A stretch of 64,000 bases of DNA from Aedes albopictus (GCF_035046485.1 NC_085136.1:224320853-224384852), one strand, 5' to 3'; counted from the first letter of the stretch, positions 22,360-37,303 are shown. Translations and numbers: made by a program. The notes: generated by a model from the sequence alone, not told the origin.

Positions 22360-22534
22360 AAGCAACCAAAATTTACAAGGATATGATACACGTTAGAGTT
22401 CCGCTTTTGTTATGTGAATGCTGTGTTATAAGTAACATGTTAACCCTTATTGAAAGCTTAACTGTAAGCCTTGATTTAAAGCGTTAATTAAGTGTGTACT
22501 CTCTTCCGATTTCGACCTTTCTCACCGCAGCATA

Positions 22535-22640
22535 CCCTAGTAGCACACTTGTTCTACATTAGTATATATGACTCTAATATGACCAGATTTAGTCATATAG
22601 GAGTTGTATAAACTTTTGTAGAACATTTGTGCTATTAGGG
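22535..22640. mobile_element. Small TA-flanked MITE
   Basis: The ends CCCTAGTAGCACA and TGTGCTATTAGGG are inverted, flanked by TA at 22,533-22,534 and 22,641-22,642. The 106-bp body has the internal inverted words TTCTACA/TGTAGAA and TATATGACT/AGTCATATA. Confidence 0.75.
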
Positions 22641-23489
22641 TAGCTAAATAATTCTCGCACCTAACAGCTATGCTTGCATTTTCAAGGTGCAAATGAACGC
22701 CTCACTTGAATGTACACATGTGTTGCGCGCAGCATTGGCGCTAATTTTGTGCGGGGCCTCACGTCCTCAGGTCCTCAGGTCTGGTACTTACCGGTTTGTC
22801 ATGCGTTTGAATACTGCTAACCAACCGTACCTACGTATTTACAAAACAATGGAGTCAGCCGCTGCCAGCCAGTGGATTTCACCGTCTCAAAGATCAACAA
22901 TTCCTTTTTGTGCTGGAATTGAACTGATCGAGCATGCCGAAAAACATTGAACGCCGCTCAATTGATGCTTCCAAGGATACGTGGCCTCTCGCGTCGCGAT
23001 TGCACCGCAATCATCACCAGCGCAGATTCAAGATCAATTGTGCGCAGAAAAAAAAATTGGCTTGCTGCTGTTTGGACCACTGAGGGATACCTACCGGTCG
23101 GTTTGGTGGCGGCGGTGCACTCGGCGGATGGCAATCGGAAGCGAAGGCCTCATCGACCGGCCACTACCATACTGACGCCGCCAGGTGATGCCAGCTGGAG
23201 GAGCATCAGAAGTGGCTAGGTACGTTTTCTACACTGGATGCGAGTGTTGAACCAGGGTCAATTCGTCAAGTGAGACCTGGCTGCTACCATTGGGAAATCT
23301 CTTTCAGTTTTGTGATTGACGTCAATGTGATATTTAATTCCAATGGCAGTGTTGTGCAACATATCAAAATTGTTGGAAAACGTATCAGGATCATAGCGCA
23401 AATGAAAATGTTTTGCTCTCTTTTTCATCCCATTTTCAAAATAGCTCGTGCTATGGAATGAAACCCTAAGTTACTCAAAGTTTAGAGAC
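22641..23489. other. Low-repeat, GC-richer segment of unknown role
   Basis: Composition is balanced from about 22,680 to 23,220 with overlapping open frames of 60-90 codons in several frames, none recognised. A good donor-like GTACGT at about 23,219 follows AAGTGGCTAG, so an untranslated exon is conceivable but unproven. It ends at the 8-bp TSD of the next hAT-like element. Confidence 0.3.
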
Positions 23490-23670
23490 TCCCAGAGTAG
23501 ACGTGTGCGCCGCCGCGCCGCGCCGCCGTCGCCGACGATTTTTTCACGCCGCCGCCGCCAGTTAAATCGACCCGGCGCGCCGCTGTTCATACTTTTCCAC
23601 GCCGCCGAACAAAATTTCCCACGCCGATGAGAAAACGACAACATTTTTTTTTTCTCGTCAACTTGTTTAA

Positions 23671-23782
23671 CCCTTCAGGATGCGCGCCATTGTAAAAACT
23701 ACAACACTAAAAAACATGGCTTGTCGTATACAACGCGAGCTCAGTGCAGTTTAAGGATCAAACAGGTGCGCGTCCTAATTGG
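23671..23782. mobile_element. TTAA-flanked MITE, copy 2
   Basis: TTAA at 23,667-23,670 and 23,783-23,786 bracket 112 bp with inverted ends (CCCTTCAGGATGCGCGCC / GTGCGCGTCCTAATTGG). It is homologous to 8,418-8,532 through GTCGTATACAACGCGAGC-like internal sequence. This copy has both TTAA sites intact. Confidence 0.8.
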
Positions 23783-24435
23783 TTAAACCTGATAGCAATA
23801 AAAGTGTTAATTTTCAAACTGTTTCTATGTTTTTCTTGTGCATATTAGGTGTATTTTTCTGAAGTACTTTTTGTGATTCTTTTGTATTATTTTTTCTATT
23901 ATTTCATTTAATGATTTCTTACAGTAATCATTCACTTATTCATTTTCAAGTATGAGACGAGACTATTTTGTAAATCATAACGGATTTTAAACAATTTTAC
24001 CAAGAATACTTCCAGAAAAAAAAATCCAGAAGTCATTCAGAAGTTTCTCCTAAGATTCTTACAAAAAATCCCAAAATTTCTTCAGAAATATTTTTTAGAG
24101 ATGCTTTAAGATCCTCCAGTAATTTCCCAAAGAATTTCTATGGAGAGCCTTCTGAAATGGCTCCATTGATTTATTAGAAATTTTATAAAATAGGACCCGC
24201 AAAAAAGTTGAATTTTCAATCCCCTCGCCCTGAGGCACCCTTTTTATATAAAATCTCTTCTGCAATTATTACACTTTTCGGAATCACTTCCTTTTTAAAG
24301 CGTGGCGTAACTTATGAACGTTCCACCTTCAAAAATTACTTATTTTTGCATAGTTATCCCAGAATTATTTCAGGAATTCCTCCATCGGTTTTTTCAAAGA
24401 TTCTTTCAGGGCTTCTTCTATAATTTTTAGGATAT

Positions 24436-24497
24436 AGACGAACCAGCCAAGGGCTGAAAGTATCTTTGATAAAGACAAATCAATCAATCAATCAACT
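24436..24497 (+). mobile_element. Short non-LTR retrotransposon tail
   Basis: ACCAGCCAAGGGCTGAAAG...TTTGATAAAGACAAATCAATCAATCAATCAA resembles the very 3' end of mosquito LINEs with an AATAAAG-like signal and a (CAAT)n tail. Only about 60 bp remain. The assignment is from familiarity, not from a domain. Confidence 0.4.
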
Positions 24498-24726
24498 CTT
24501 CTATAAATTTCTTCATGGAGTGTCACTATGAATTTTCCAGAAATTCTTCCATGATTTTGTTTGGTGATTCCAGTTGATAGTCTTCAGTGATTTCTGCAAA
24601 AAATCACATAAAGATTCCTTCATAAGTTCCTCCGGAAATAATTTCATGTATTCCACCAGAAATATCTCTTGAAATTCTTCTAAAGACATTATCTGCAATA
24701 ACAATTCCAAGAAAGTTTGACATATA

Positions 24727-25645
24727 CAGGGGATATACAAAATGATCGGGACAGGCAACATTTTCACTTTTCAAAAAATGTCTAATTAGCTGTAACTTTT
24801 CGAAAAGTGCATCAAATATTCTCAAATTTTCACTGTTAGTTCATCAACTCGTTGTGTATCAGTGGACAAAATTTGGAAAAGATCGGGCTATTATGCATGA
24901 AGTTATAAGCATTTTAGAAAAAGATAGAATTATCCGATAGCCAACTTTGAGCTGTTATATCTCCGAATTCAATGAACCAAATGCAATGAAATTTTGTCCA
25001 TTTATGACTTATATAATGAGCTCTGAAAAACGTTTTACTAAACTTGAAATTATTAACAAGATAAAAAGTTATAGCGATTTCGATAATTTTATGATTTTTT
25101 AGTAAGTTGGTCTAATTTTAATATGCATCCCATTACTTTTTCAATGAATGGCCACCTATGTTGTTACTTTCTTTCAAAACATATCTTTATTCAAGACAAT
25201 CAGAGGGAATTTAAATAAACTATAATTAGCATCTTGAATTTTGAAACGATGTTGAAATTTAATAAAAATTTATGTTTTATTAGAAAAATAATCAAATCGT
25301 AATAATTTTCTTCCGTGTTGAGAATTTAAAATTAAGTTAAAAGTATTTCAAAGCTCATTGTATAAGTCATAAATGGTTAAAATTTCATTGCATTCGGTTC
25401 ATTGAATCCAGAGATATAACAGCTCAAAGTTGGCGATCGGATAATTCTACCTTTTTTAGAATCTTGATAACTTCGTGCAGAATTGCCCGATCTTTTCCAA
25501 ATTTTATCTACTGATACACAACTAGTTGATGAACTTACAGTAAAAATTTGAGAATATTTGATGCACTTTTCGAAAGTTTACAGCTGTTTGATTTTTTTTG
25601 AGAAGGGAAAATTTTACCTGTCCCGATCATTTTGTCTAACCCCTG
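24727..25645. mobile_element. TA-flanked palindromic element, copy 2
   Basis: Same family as 21,037-21,958. Ends CAGGGGATATACAAAATGAT / ATCATTTTGTCTAACCCCTG, TA on both sides (24,725-24,726; 25,646-25,647), 919 bp, deep inverted arms. It sits inside GAATTCC-type sequence. The outer boundary of the giant palindrome (25,583) falls inside its right TIR. Confidence 0.85.
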
Positions 25646-26352
25646 TATTCCTTTGGAAATTTCTAGGAACTTTTACTGTTAAGTATTTCTCCAGACATTC
25701 TTTCAGGGATTCCTTTAAAAAATATATTCATGAATTCCTCCTGGAATTCTTCCAGAAGATCCTCCATGAATTTTGGTAGGAGATTTCTCTGGGATTTTTT
25801 TTTGGAATATTTATTGATAAATCCTTAAAGGTATTCCACCAAGAGTTTCTGAGGGAGAGTTTCCAGAAATTTCTTCAGCAGCTCTTTCTAGAATTATTTC
25901 CGAAAACTCCCTGGGATACTTTCACATAATCCTGCAGGGATTCATTCCAGAATATTTCCAGGGATTTCTTCAGGAATTACATAGACAATTAATTCAAAAA
26001 ATCCTCCAAGAAACTAACTTAGTAAGTTTTAGATGAAATCCATGAAGGTTAAATCTAAATTTCATTCTGAAATATCACTTAAGACTCCTTTAGTAGTTTA
26101 AGGATTTTTCATGAATGTCAGTAAAAGATTACCTCAAACATTTTCCCTTGGTTTTTTTTTCGAAATTTTTAGAAAATTTTCAGCGATTCTTTTGGAAATT
26201 CTTCCATAGGTCCTCCAGGAATTGTTTGGAAAATTTTGCCATGGGTTACCGAAGAAATGCCTTTGAATTCCTCCTGCGGGTCTTAGAAAAATATTTCCAG
26301 GGATTCCTTTAGAGATTTTTTCCGGGAATTCTTAGAGATATTCCTCTACAGG

Positions 26353-26854
26353 TAGGGTACGTGTACCAGTTACCGCACTACGTAAGGAAAACTATTTCTA
26401 CAAAAATATGAAGAAGACCGACGAATGTCGTCGATATGTCAAATAATTTATTAGTTTTCATACTTTACAGGGAGAATATAGAAACCGAACCAAAAACAAC
26501 TTTTAGTATGTATTACGGCGTGTGCCAGTGATAGGAACCCTGTACCAGTTATGGACACATTTTTTAACTTCGGTTCCACTTCGCACTATTTACATGTTTT
26601 CTTATGGGATTAGCCATAACTGGTACACTGTGGCGAAATAGGGTGCAAGGAAGCCGAAAAATTAAGGAAAATGATTTATTTCTATCATAATTTGAGCAAA
26701 TTGTGAAGTTTGAATGATTGCAGCCATCTTTTGTGATCGTGATCTGTTGTTCACGATTTTTTTCTTCTTATTTTTTTTTTTTGCATCATCAGAGGTTGAA
26801 AATCAACTATGGCGAATTTGAGGTACTACAGCCATAACTGGTACACTGAGTCTA
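26353..26854. repeat. CCATAACTGGTACA repeat element
   Basis: GTGTACCAGTTA near the left end and TAACTGGTACACTGAGTCTA at the right end are inverted. Three internal copies of the CC(A)GTTATGG / CCATAACTGG word occur in both orientations. This is a MITE-like arrangement without a clean TSD. A poly-T run at 26,771-26,782 (12 T) is the only place where the palindrome arms differ (11 on the other side). Confidence 0.55.
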
Positions 26855-27120
26855 ATTACAGAAGTATTTAATTAAATAACATGAACCATGTTGAAGTTAT
26901 TCTTTGAAGGTTACCCGAAGTCATTTCTTAAGAAATGTTAAAAAATCCCTCAATAGATTTAATTTTACTAAAACTATATCAGAAATAATCGTTTGAGGGG
27001 CTCCTGGACAAGTTCCTGGGGAATACCGTGAGGAACTCCTGAGATTCGCCTCAAAAGTTCAGTCAATTGGACGCAGTGGCATAATTTCTCCAACAGAGAA
27101 GTAGGAAAAAAACACACTTT

Positions 27121-27193
27121 CTCATAAAATTCTACTAGAAATTCCTTTAAAGCCATCTCAGCTTTAGAGGATTTTCTAGTAGAATTTTATGAG
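27121..27193. repeat. 33-bp hairpin at an array orientation switch
   Basis: Arms 27,121-27,153 and 27,161-27,193 pair with two mismatches around a 7-bp loop. GAATTCC-type words read in opposite orientations on the two sides, so a local inversion or fold-back duplication created the switch. It is mirrored in the right arm of the giant palindrome near 32,300. Confidence 0.75.
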
Positions 27194-27988
27194 AATTTTT
27201 TGGAGAAAAAAATGAGGAAAAATAATGGAGAAGTTTTTGCGAAAAACCTTGAAGACTTTTCTGAATTAAATAATAAAGAAGTTTTTGAAGAAATCCTTGG
27301 TAAAAAATCTTTGGGAATCCGTGCTGAAATTTCATACAAAGGTACTGGAAGAATTCTTGAATAAATCTAATAATGAATTTTTGAAGGATGATTTGGAATA
27401 AACCTTAAACCCTTATTCTTGAAAGTATTACTTGCGCAATGTCTGAATGGTATTCGTGGATAAAACTCCCCGATGCCTGAAGAAACACATGAAAGAATCC
27501 CTGGAAGAATTCCTTAAAAGAACCCTAACAGAGCTTGAACAAAAATTTCGAATTTTACCAAGACAGCACTGTTCTTAAATGAGTTTAAGAATATAATTTC
27601 CTTAGAAAAGACGTGACGTTGTGAATTTCTATCTAGAGGAATCCCTAATAAATTTCCTGGTAAACGTTTTCAAGGATTCTCTCTAAAATGTAAAGCATAA
27701 TTCTTATCAGGAGAGTTTTTATCGAAACTCCTGTTAAATACGTATATAAACCTTTCACACAAAATAGATAAAAAAAAATACTTTATCAATTTATTCTGAA
27801 TTGACGTTTTTAATAACTAAAAATAGAACTTCACTAAAAATTAATAAAAATAAATTGGTCACGCCGATCACGCCGCCGCCGCCGCCGCCGAATAGGGCGT
27901 GCGGCGTGGCGCCGGCGTGGCCGCCGCCGCTGTATCAAATTGCTATGAACGCCGCCGCCGGTGAAAACTGCTTCGGCGCACACGTCTA

Positions 27989-29572
27989 CCCAACTAACAA
28001 TTGCAAGTCACAAACAAGCAAGCTTGCTGAATTGTTGCTTAATAATGGTAATGATAGCTGAACTAAAATATGCTCTACACATTACTGTTTAAATCATTTT
28101 TCAATTGATAAAGTAGTCAATGTTCGACTTTCCTCATCGGTATCAACAATGATAAATTAAAACACTTTTCAAAAGTTTGACAAGAAATTTATTCGACAAG
28201 TATTGATTCCCTAACAAAAGAGTTTAACAAAACATTTGTCTGCATCTTATTAAGCTGATGTATCGATAAGCATATGCTCCTGAACAATGTGCTTTTCACT
28301 TGTCAAATAAACGCCTTCAGCCCGTCATAGTTTGACTCGGAACTTTGTTCGGATAATGGGATAAGTCATGGCTAAAACTGTTTAGACAACCAAGTTATTA
28401 AAGAACCAATATTTTAAACTATCGTTATTGTGATTCGAATCACATAACATAAAACAGAATAGAATTATGAAGCTTAACATTGAGTGCCAAGAGACGTAAT
28501 GAACGTAGAAATGAGGCATTTATTTATTATTATTAGTCTGTAACAAGATATCTTGTATCTTGATTATTATATTTTTTACCTTCCACAACAGTTCGATTGT
28601 ACGAGAAGCTTGGATCGATGCATTTGACATTTCAGTGCTGTCGTGTTTACTGAATATTGTTCCTACAGTATCTGTGTTACGTATCCCTAACTTGATCCCT
28701 AAACATCCTTATGCACTATTTATTGAACATAATATCAAGATTCTATGACAAAAGCATAAATAAAAAAATGTTTAACGGATCTACTCATGGATTACCTGAA
28801 CAAATGTTATGAATGCACCATGTCGAAGACCATACCTCACCACATATTGTCATACATTTTTAAAGATCGATATTTAATAATAAAAATAAAAACATATTCA
28901 TATCGCAATTAGTACGTCTGGAAACAAAATCAATAAGGATCAACACTTTTTGGCCGTATTCGATACAAGTTTTCTCACCGTGCGATAAAAATACTGACAG
29001 CGAACAGAATGGAAAACACGTGTTTTGGGCTGAACAGCAGTTGAAGTATAAGGCGTTGTTCAGTTGATTACCACGTGCTGTGCTAATTCACCACTGCTGA
29101 ACACTAGTTCAGGAGTGATCATTATTGAGTTAAGGGAAGATGATGTTTTGCTTTGGGTGCTGCAAATCACCATCTCTAGGATGGCGCAGATAGGAAAGCA
29201 TGCGGCTGACAATCGACAGGTCTCGAGTTCTAATCCGGATTTAGGTAATTTTATATGTAATTCTTATTTCATATAGCTGTTCTCATCATGAGGGTAAATA
29301 ATTACTCTCGTGAGAGCTCAACATTTTTGCATTTTATTTATTTTCAGTCATTTTTGCCAAAGTTTAATAACAGCTTTCCTGTATATTTGTTAAACGCTTT
29401 TAACAACAAAAAATTAAGTTGGTGCACAACATGATGCTTTATAACTTCTCCAAATTTGTGTGAACAAAACCCGAACATAGGTTGTCAGTGAAAATAATTC
29501 AAATGTTGTTCAATATTATGCTGAATTAATTCGTCATAATGGTGCCTGTTAAATGAGTGATTGTTAGTTGGG
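27989..29572. mobile_element. Nested TIR element with CCCAACTAACAAT ends
   Basis: The left end CCCAACTAACAATTGC and right end ATTGTTAGTTGGG are inverted, with TA at 27,987-27,988 and 29,573-29,574. The 1,584-bp AT-rich interior has no transposase but does carry a tRNA-like module. Removing it restores the 8-bp TSD of the enclosing hAT-like element, which supports its independent insertion. The same sequence appears three times because of the palindrome (27,989-29,572; inverted 29,917-31,500; direct 33,970-35,553). Confidence 0.75.
29178..29245 (+). other. tRNA-like module inside the nested TIR element
   Basis: GGATGGCGCAGATAGGAAAG resembles a box A region and GGTCTCGAGTTCTAATCC a box B. The full clover-leaf is not convincing. 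It is homologous to the module at 18,455-18,527. It may act as an internal pol III promoter or be a fossil SINE head. Confidence 0.5.
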
Positions 29573-29693
29573 TATCCCAGAGAGCTATAATAAAAGAATT
29601 TTAGGAAAATATTGGAACGCATGAAACCTGGCAAAACAAACCACATCAACTATCCACCATACTATCCAATTTCTGTAAATATAAAAATTGTTA

Positions 29694-29795
<102 letters not shown>

Positions 29796-32700
29796 TAACA
29801 ATTTTTATATTTACAGAAATTGGATAGTATGGTGGATAGTTGATGTGGTTTGTTTTGCCAGGTTTCATGCGTTCCAATATTTTCCTAAAATTCTTTTATT
29901 ATAGCTCTCTGGGATACCCAACTAACAATCACTCATTTAACAGGCACCATTATGACGAATTAATTCAGCATAATATTGAACAACATTTGAATTATTTTCA
30001 CTGACAACCTATGTTCGGGTTTTGTTCACACAAATTTGGAGAAGTTATAAAGCATCATGTTGTGCACCAACTTAATTTTTTGTTGTTAAAAGCGTTTAAC
30101 AAATATACAGGAAAGCTGTTATTAAACTTTGGCAAAAATGACTGAAAATAAATAAAATGCAAAAATGTTGAGCTCTCACGAGAGTAATTATTTACCCTCA
30201 TGATGAGAACAGCTATATGAAATAAGAATTACATATAAAATTACCTAAATCCGGATTAGAACTCGAGACCTGTCGATTGTCAGCCGCATGCTTTCCTATC
30301 TGCGCCATCCTAGAGATGGTGATTTGCAGCACCCAAAGCAAAACATCATCTTCCCTTAACTCAATAATGATCACTCCTGAACTAGTGTTCAGCAGTGGTG
30401 AATTAGCACAGCACGTGGTAATCAACTGAACAACGCCTTATACTTCAACTGCTGTTCAGCCCAAAACACGTGTTTTCCATTCTGTTCGCTGTCAGTATTT
30501 TTATCGCACGGTGAGAAAACTTGTATCGAATACGGCCAAAAAGTGTTGATCCTTATTGATTTTGTTTCCAGACGTACTAATTGCGATATGAATATGTTTT
30601 TATTTTTATTATTAAATATCGATCTTTAAAAATGTATGACAATATGTGGTGAGGTATGGTCTTCGACATGGTGCATTCATAACATTTGTTCAGGTAATCC
30701 ATGAGTAGATCCGTTAAACATTTTTTTATTTATGCTTTTGTCATAGAATCTTGATATTATGTTCAATAAATAGTGCATAAGGATGTTTAGGGATCAAGTT
30801 AGGGATACGTAACACAGATACTGTAGGAACAATATTCAGTAAACACGACAGCACTGAAATGTCAAATGCATCGATCCAAGCTTCTCGTACAATCGAACTG
30901 TTGTGGAAGGTAAAAAATATAATAATCAAGATACAAGATATCTTGTTACAGACTAATAATAATAAATAAATGCCTCATTTCTACGTTCATTACGTCTCTT
31001 GGCACTCAATGTTAAGCTTCATAATTCTATTCTGTTTTATGTTATGTGATTCGAATCACAATAACGATAGTTTAAAATATTGGTTCTTTAATAACTTGGT
31101 TGTCTAAACAGTTTTAGCCATGACTTATCCCATTATCCGAACAAAGTTCCGAGTCAAACTATGACGGGCTGAAGGCGTTTATTTGACAAGTGAAAAGCAC
31201 ATTGTTCAGGAGCATATGCTTATCGATACATCAGCTTAATAAGATGCAGACAAATGTTTTGTTAAACTCTTTTGTTAGGGAATCAATACTTGTCGAATAA
31301 ATTTCTTGTCAAACTTTTGAAAAGTGTTTTAATTTATCATTGTTGATACCGATGAGGAAAGTCGAACATTGACTACTTTATCAATTGAAAAATGATTTAA
31401 ACAGTAATGTGTAGAGCATATTTTAGTTCAGCTATCATTACCATTATTAAGCAACAATTCAGCAAGCTTGCTTGTTTGTGACTTGCAATTGTTAGTTGGG
31501 TAGACGTGTGCGCCGAAGCAGTTTTCACCGGCGGCGGCGTTCATAGCAATTTGATACAGCGGCGGCGGCCACGCCGGCGCCACGCCGCACGCCCTATTCG
31601 GCGGCGGCGGCGGCGGCGTGATCGGCGTGACCAATTTATTTTTATTAATTTTTAGTGAAGTTCTATTTTTAGTTATTAAAAACGTCAATTCAGAATAAAT
31701 TGATAAAGTATTTTTTTTTATCTATTTTGTGTGAAAGGTTTATATACGTATTTAACAGGAGTTTCGATAAAAACTCTCCTGATAAGAATTATGCTTTACA
31801 TTTTAGAGAGAATCCTTGAAAACGTTTACCAGGAAATTTATTAGGGATTCCTCTAGATAGAAATTCACAACGTCACGTCTTTTCTAAGGAAATTATATTC
31901 TTAAACTCATTTAAGAACAGTGCTGTCTTGGTAAAATTCGAAATTTTTGTTCAAGCTCTGTTAGGGTTCTTTTAAGGAATTCTTCCAGGGATTCTTTCAT
32001 GTGTTTCTTCAGGCATCGGGGAGTTTTATCCACGAATACCATTCAGACATTGCGCAAGTAATACTTTCAAGAATAAGGGTTTAAGGTTTATTCCAAATCA
32101 TCCTTCAAAAATTCATTATTAGATTTATTCAAGAATTCTTCCAGTACCTTTGTATGAAATTTCAGCACGGATTCCCAAAGATTTTTTACCAAGGATTTCT
32201 TCAAAAACTTCTTTATTATTTAATTCAGAAAAGTCTTCAAGGTTTTTCGCAAAAACTTCTCCATTATTTTTCCTCATTTTTTTCTCCAAAAAATTCTCAT
32301 AAAATTCTACTAGAAAATCCTCTAAAGCTGAGATGGCTTTAAAGGAATTTCTAGTAGAATTTTATGAGAAAGTGTGTTTTTTTCCTACTTCTCTGTTGGA
32401 GAAATTATGCCACTGCGTCCAATTGACTGAACTTTTGAGGCGAATCTCAGGAGTTCCTCACGGTATTCCCCAGGAACTTGTCCAGGAGCCCCTCAAACGA
32501 TTATTTCTGATATAGTTTTAGTAAAATTAAATCTATTGAGGGATTTTTTAACATTTCTTAAGAAATGACTTCGGGTAACCTTCAAAGAATAACTTCAACA
32601 TGGTTCATGTTATTTAATTAAATACTTCTGTAATTAGACTCAGTGTACCAGTTATGGCTGTAGTACCTCAAATTCGCCATAGTTGATTTTCAACCTCTGA

Positions 32701-33914
32701 TGATGCAAAAAAAAAAATAAGAAGAAAAAAATCGTGAACAACAGATCACGATCACAAAAGATGGCTGCAATCATTCAAACTTCACAATTTGCTCAAATTA
32801 TGATAGAAATAAATCATTTTCCTTAATTTTTCGGCTTCCTTGCACCCTATTTCGCCACAGTGTACCAGTTATGGCTAATCCCATAAGAAAACATGTAAAT
32901 AGTGCGAAGTGGAACCGAAGTTAAAAAATGTGTCCATAACTGGTACAGGGTTCCTATCACTGGCACACGCCGTAATACATACTAAAAGTTGTTTTTGGTT
33001 CGGTTTCTATATTCTCCCTGTAAAGTATGAAAACTAATAAATTATTTGACATATCGACGACATTCGTCGGTCTTCTTCATATTTTTGTAGAAATAGTTTT
33101 CCTTACGTAGTGCGGTAACTGGTACACGTACCCTACCTGTAGAGGAATATCTCTAAGAATTCCCGGAAAAAATCTCTAAAGGAATCCCTGGAAATATTTT
33201 TCTAAGACCCGCAGGAGGAATTCAAAGGCATTTCTTCGGTAACCCATGGCAAAATTTTCCAAACAATTCCTGGAGGACCTATGGAAGAATTTCCAAAAGA
33301 ATCGCTGAAAATTTTCTAAAAATTTCGAAAAAAAAACCAAGGGAAAATGTTTGAGGTAATCTTTTACTGACATTCATGAAAAATCCTTAAACTACTAAAG
33401 GAGTCTTAAGTGATATTTCAGAATGAAATTTAGATTTAACCTTCATGGATTTCATCTAAAACTTACTAAGTTAGTTTCTTGGAGGATTTTTTGAATTAAT
33501 TGTCTATGTAATTCCTGAAGAAATCCCTGGAAATATTCTGGAATGAATCCCTGCAGGATTATGTGAAAGTATCCCAGGGAGTTTTCGGAAATAATTCTAG
33601 AAAGAGCTGCTGAAGAAATTTCTGGAAACTCTCCCTCAGAAACTCTTGGTGGAATACCTTTAAGGATTTATCAATAAATATTCCAAAAAAAAATCCCAGA
33701 GAAATCTCCTACCAAAATTCATGGAGGATCTTCTGGAAGAATTCCAGGAGGAATTCATGAATATATTTTTTAAAGGAATCCCTGAAAGAATGTCTGGAGA
33801 AATACTTAACAGTAAAAGTTCCTAGAAATTTCCAAAGGAATACAGGGGTTAGACAAAATGATCGGGACAGGTAAAATTTTCCCTTCTCAAAAAAAATCAA
33901 ACAGCAAATAGCAA

Positions 33915-36074
<2,160 letters not shown>

Positions 36075-36490
36075 TTCTATAAAAATCACAAACTATCATA
36101 CTTTTCAGAACAATTTTTGGAAGTTTCATTTTTACGAAGTTTCTTTTGCACTTTTTTCTCATAAATTATGATAGAGTAGAGTGATGCGGAGCAAAAGTTC
36201 ACATAAAATGATTGTTGAACAAAAAGAAAAAAATAATCGCGTTTCTCAGTGGGATTTCTACGATAGGGATTTTCAGTGATTTCCGCCAAATTCTGCTTGG
36301 AGCCAAAATTGCACTTGGAAGTTGGGATGATGGGTTTGCTACTTTTTTCTCGTTGCGGTAATGTTGGGGTGAGCATTTTAAGGATGAGTGCTTCCGGGCC
36401 ATGTTTGTAATCTCCACAAATTAAGTTTCTAACTTTATATGGAATGATGGCAATTGGTTGATTCCATCGACAAAGACTTAGTAAGAATAA
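36075..36490. other. Unassigned AT-rich DNA
   Basis: Single-copy within the window. The minus-strand 149-codon frame (36,086-36,535) shows no motif and runs into a SINE. Confidence 0.4.
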
Positions 36491-36496
36491 AGAAAC

Positions 36497-36745
36497 ATTG
36501 GTGGAGCCTCGTAACCGTGCGATTAGGGTCACCAAGCTTCTAATCGCACCATGCTGTGGGGTGAGGGTTCGATTCCCGCTCCGGGCGATGAAACTTTTCG
36601 TGAGAATAGTTTCTTCTCCGTATCCACTGGTGCATGCTCCGTGTGTCCCTTGTCTAATGTTAAGTTTTCATTCAGTCTGTACAACCTTTGGCTGAAGACG
36701 GTGTCCGCGTCTTTTAATGACTTTGGAATAAATAAACTAGAGTAA
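36497..36745 (+). mobile_element. tRNA-derived SINE, family shared with 46,728-46,985
   Basis: The box B GGGTTCGATTCCCGC is at 36,565-36,579, preceded by GTCACCAAGCTTCTAATCGC. The body has GAAACTTTTCGTGAGAATAG and ends in an AATAAATAAAC-like tail. The order of blocks (GTCACCAAGC...TAGTCGCA/TAATCGCA...TTCGATTCC...TTGTCTA) matches 46,728-46,985, which defines a second SINE family distinct from Feilai. The TSD is not clear. Confidence 0.75.
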
Positions 36746-37301
36746 GGAAGGGCAAAAGTTCGACTATTTAAATTTTTTTTTTTTTTCAAAAAACGAAGCA
36801 GAACAAAAATAAAAGAATACCGTGGTTGTACCGTGGTGTGATTCTACCATCCATGAGCTTACGCCAAATGTCTTTTCAATTATGAGTTACAGCCTGGACT
36901 CGCTGGTTGGGTCACGATTGCGCCCGATTAGCGAATCGCGTTCGTCCGTTTGGGCAACTGACAACTGATTGCAATGTTCCATACACACGCAAGTGACGAA
37001 AAACACGTCACGAAACACTCAAACGTTCTGTATATAGAAGGTGCGATGCGACGGTGGTCACACGTCAAACTCGCTTTCATCGAGACAGCCCATCTAGCGA
37101 GCCCCAACGAACGAATCGGCACTGTACATCCCTTTTTGAATGTGTGTGTGTCTTATTCGAAGTCTTGCCCCACCACTGGGCGGTCGAATCTTGTGTTAGT
37201 ATAATTTAGATAATCGTAGCACACTATTTTAACACTTTTGTAATAAGAATATCTAAAATTAATTACCATTGTTTTGGTTCCACCCATTTTACATCTGTGG
37301 A
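36746..37301. other. Unassigned; possible LTR or MITE segment
   Basis: At 36,897-37,103 GACTCGCTGGTTGGG and (inverted) GGCTCGCTAGATGGG face each other, suggesting a short TIR element. A TATA-like CTGTATATAGAAGG is at about 37,031. Part of this stretch, together with 37,542-37,689, could be the decayed 5' LTR of the gypsy-type element, but no matching second LTR was found. Confidence 0.35.
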
Positions 37302-37303
37302 TA

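Larger units (their letters stand above)
23498..29574. mobile_element. hAT-like TIR element 2 with GC-rich ends and a nested element
   Basis: The left end TAGACGTGTGCGCCG (23,498-23,512) is matched exactly by its reverse complement at 27,974-27,988. The perfect 8-bp TSD TCCCAGAG lies at 23,490-23,497 and, after skipping the nested TA-flanked element at 27,989-29,572, at 29,575-29,582. The subterminal DNA is GCC-repeat-rich at both ends. The interior carries a TTAA MITE, a 919-bp palindromic element, a CCATAACTGG repeat and GAATTCC-type words in both orientations. No transposase is recognised. From 25,583 onward it is also the left arm of the giant palindrome. Confidence 0.75.

Noticed and set aside
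27801..28061. 86-codon frame with a poly-Pro run, repeated at 31,428-31,688
   Set aside because: It spans the GCC-rich end of a TIR element and is duplicated only because of the palindrome.
29064..29276. 70-codon frame present three times (also 30,213 and 35,045)
   Set aside because: Its repetition comes from the palindrome and third copy, and it covers a tRNA-like module; no protein evidence.
36086..36535. Minus-strand open frame of 149 codons
   Set aside because: No motif, low-complexity Lys/Asn stretches, and it overlaps the head of a SINE.
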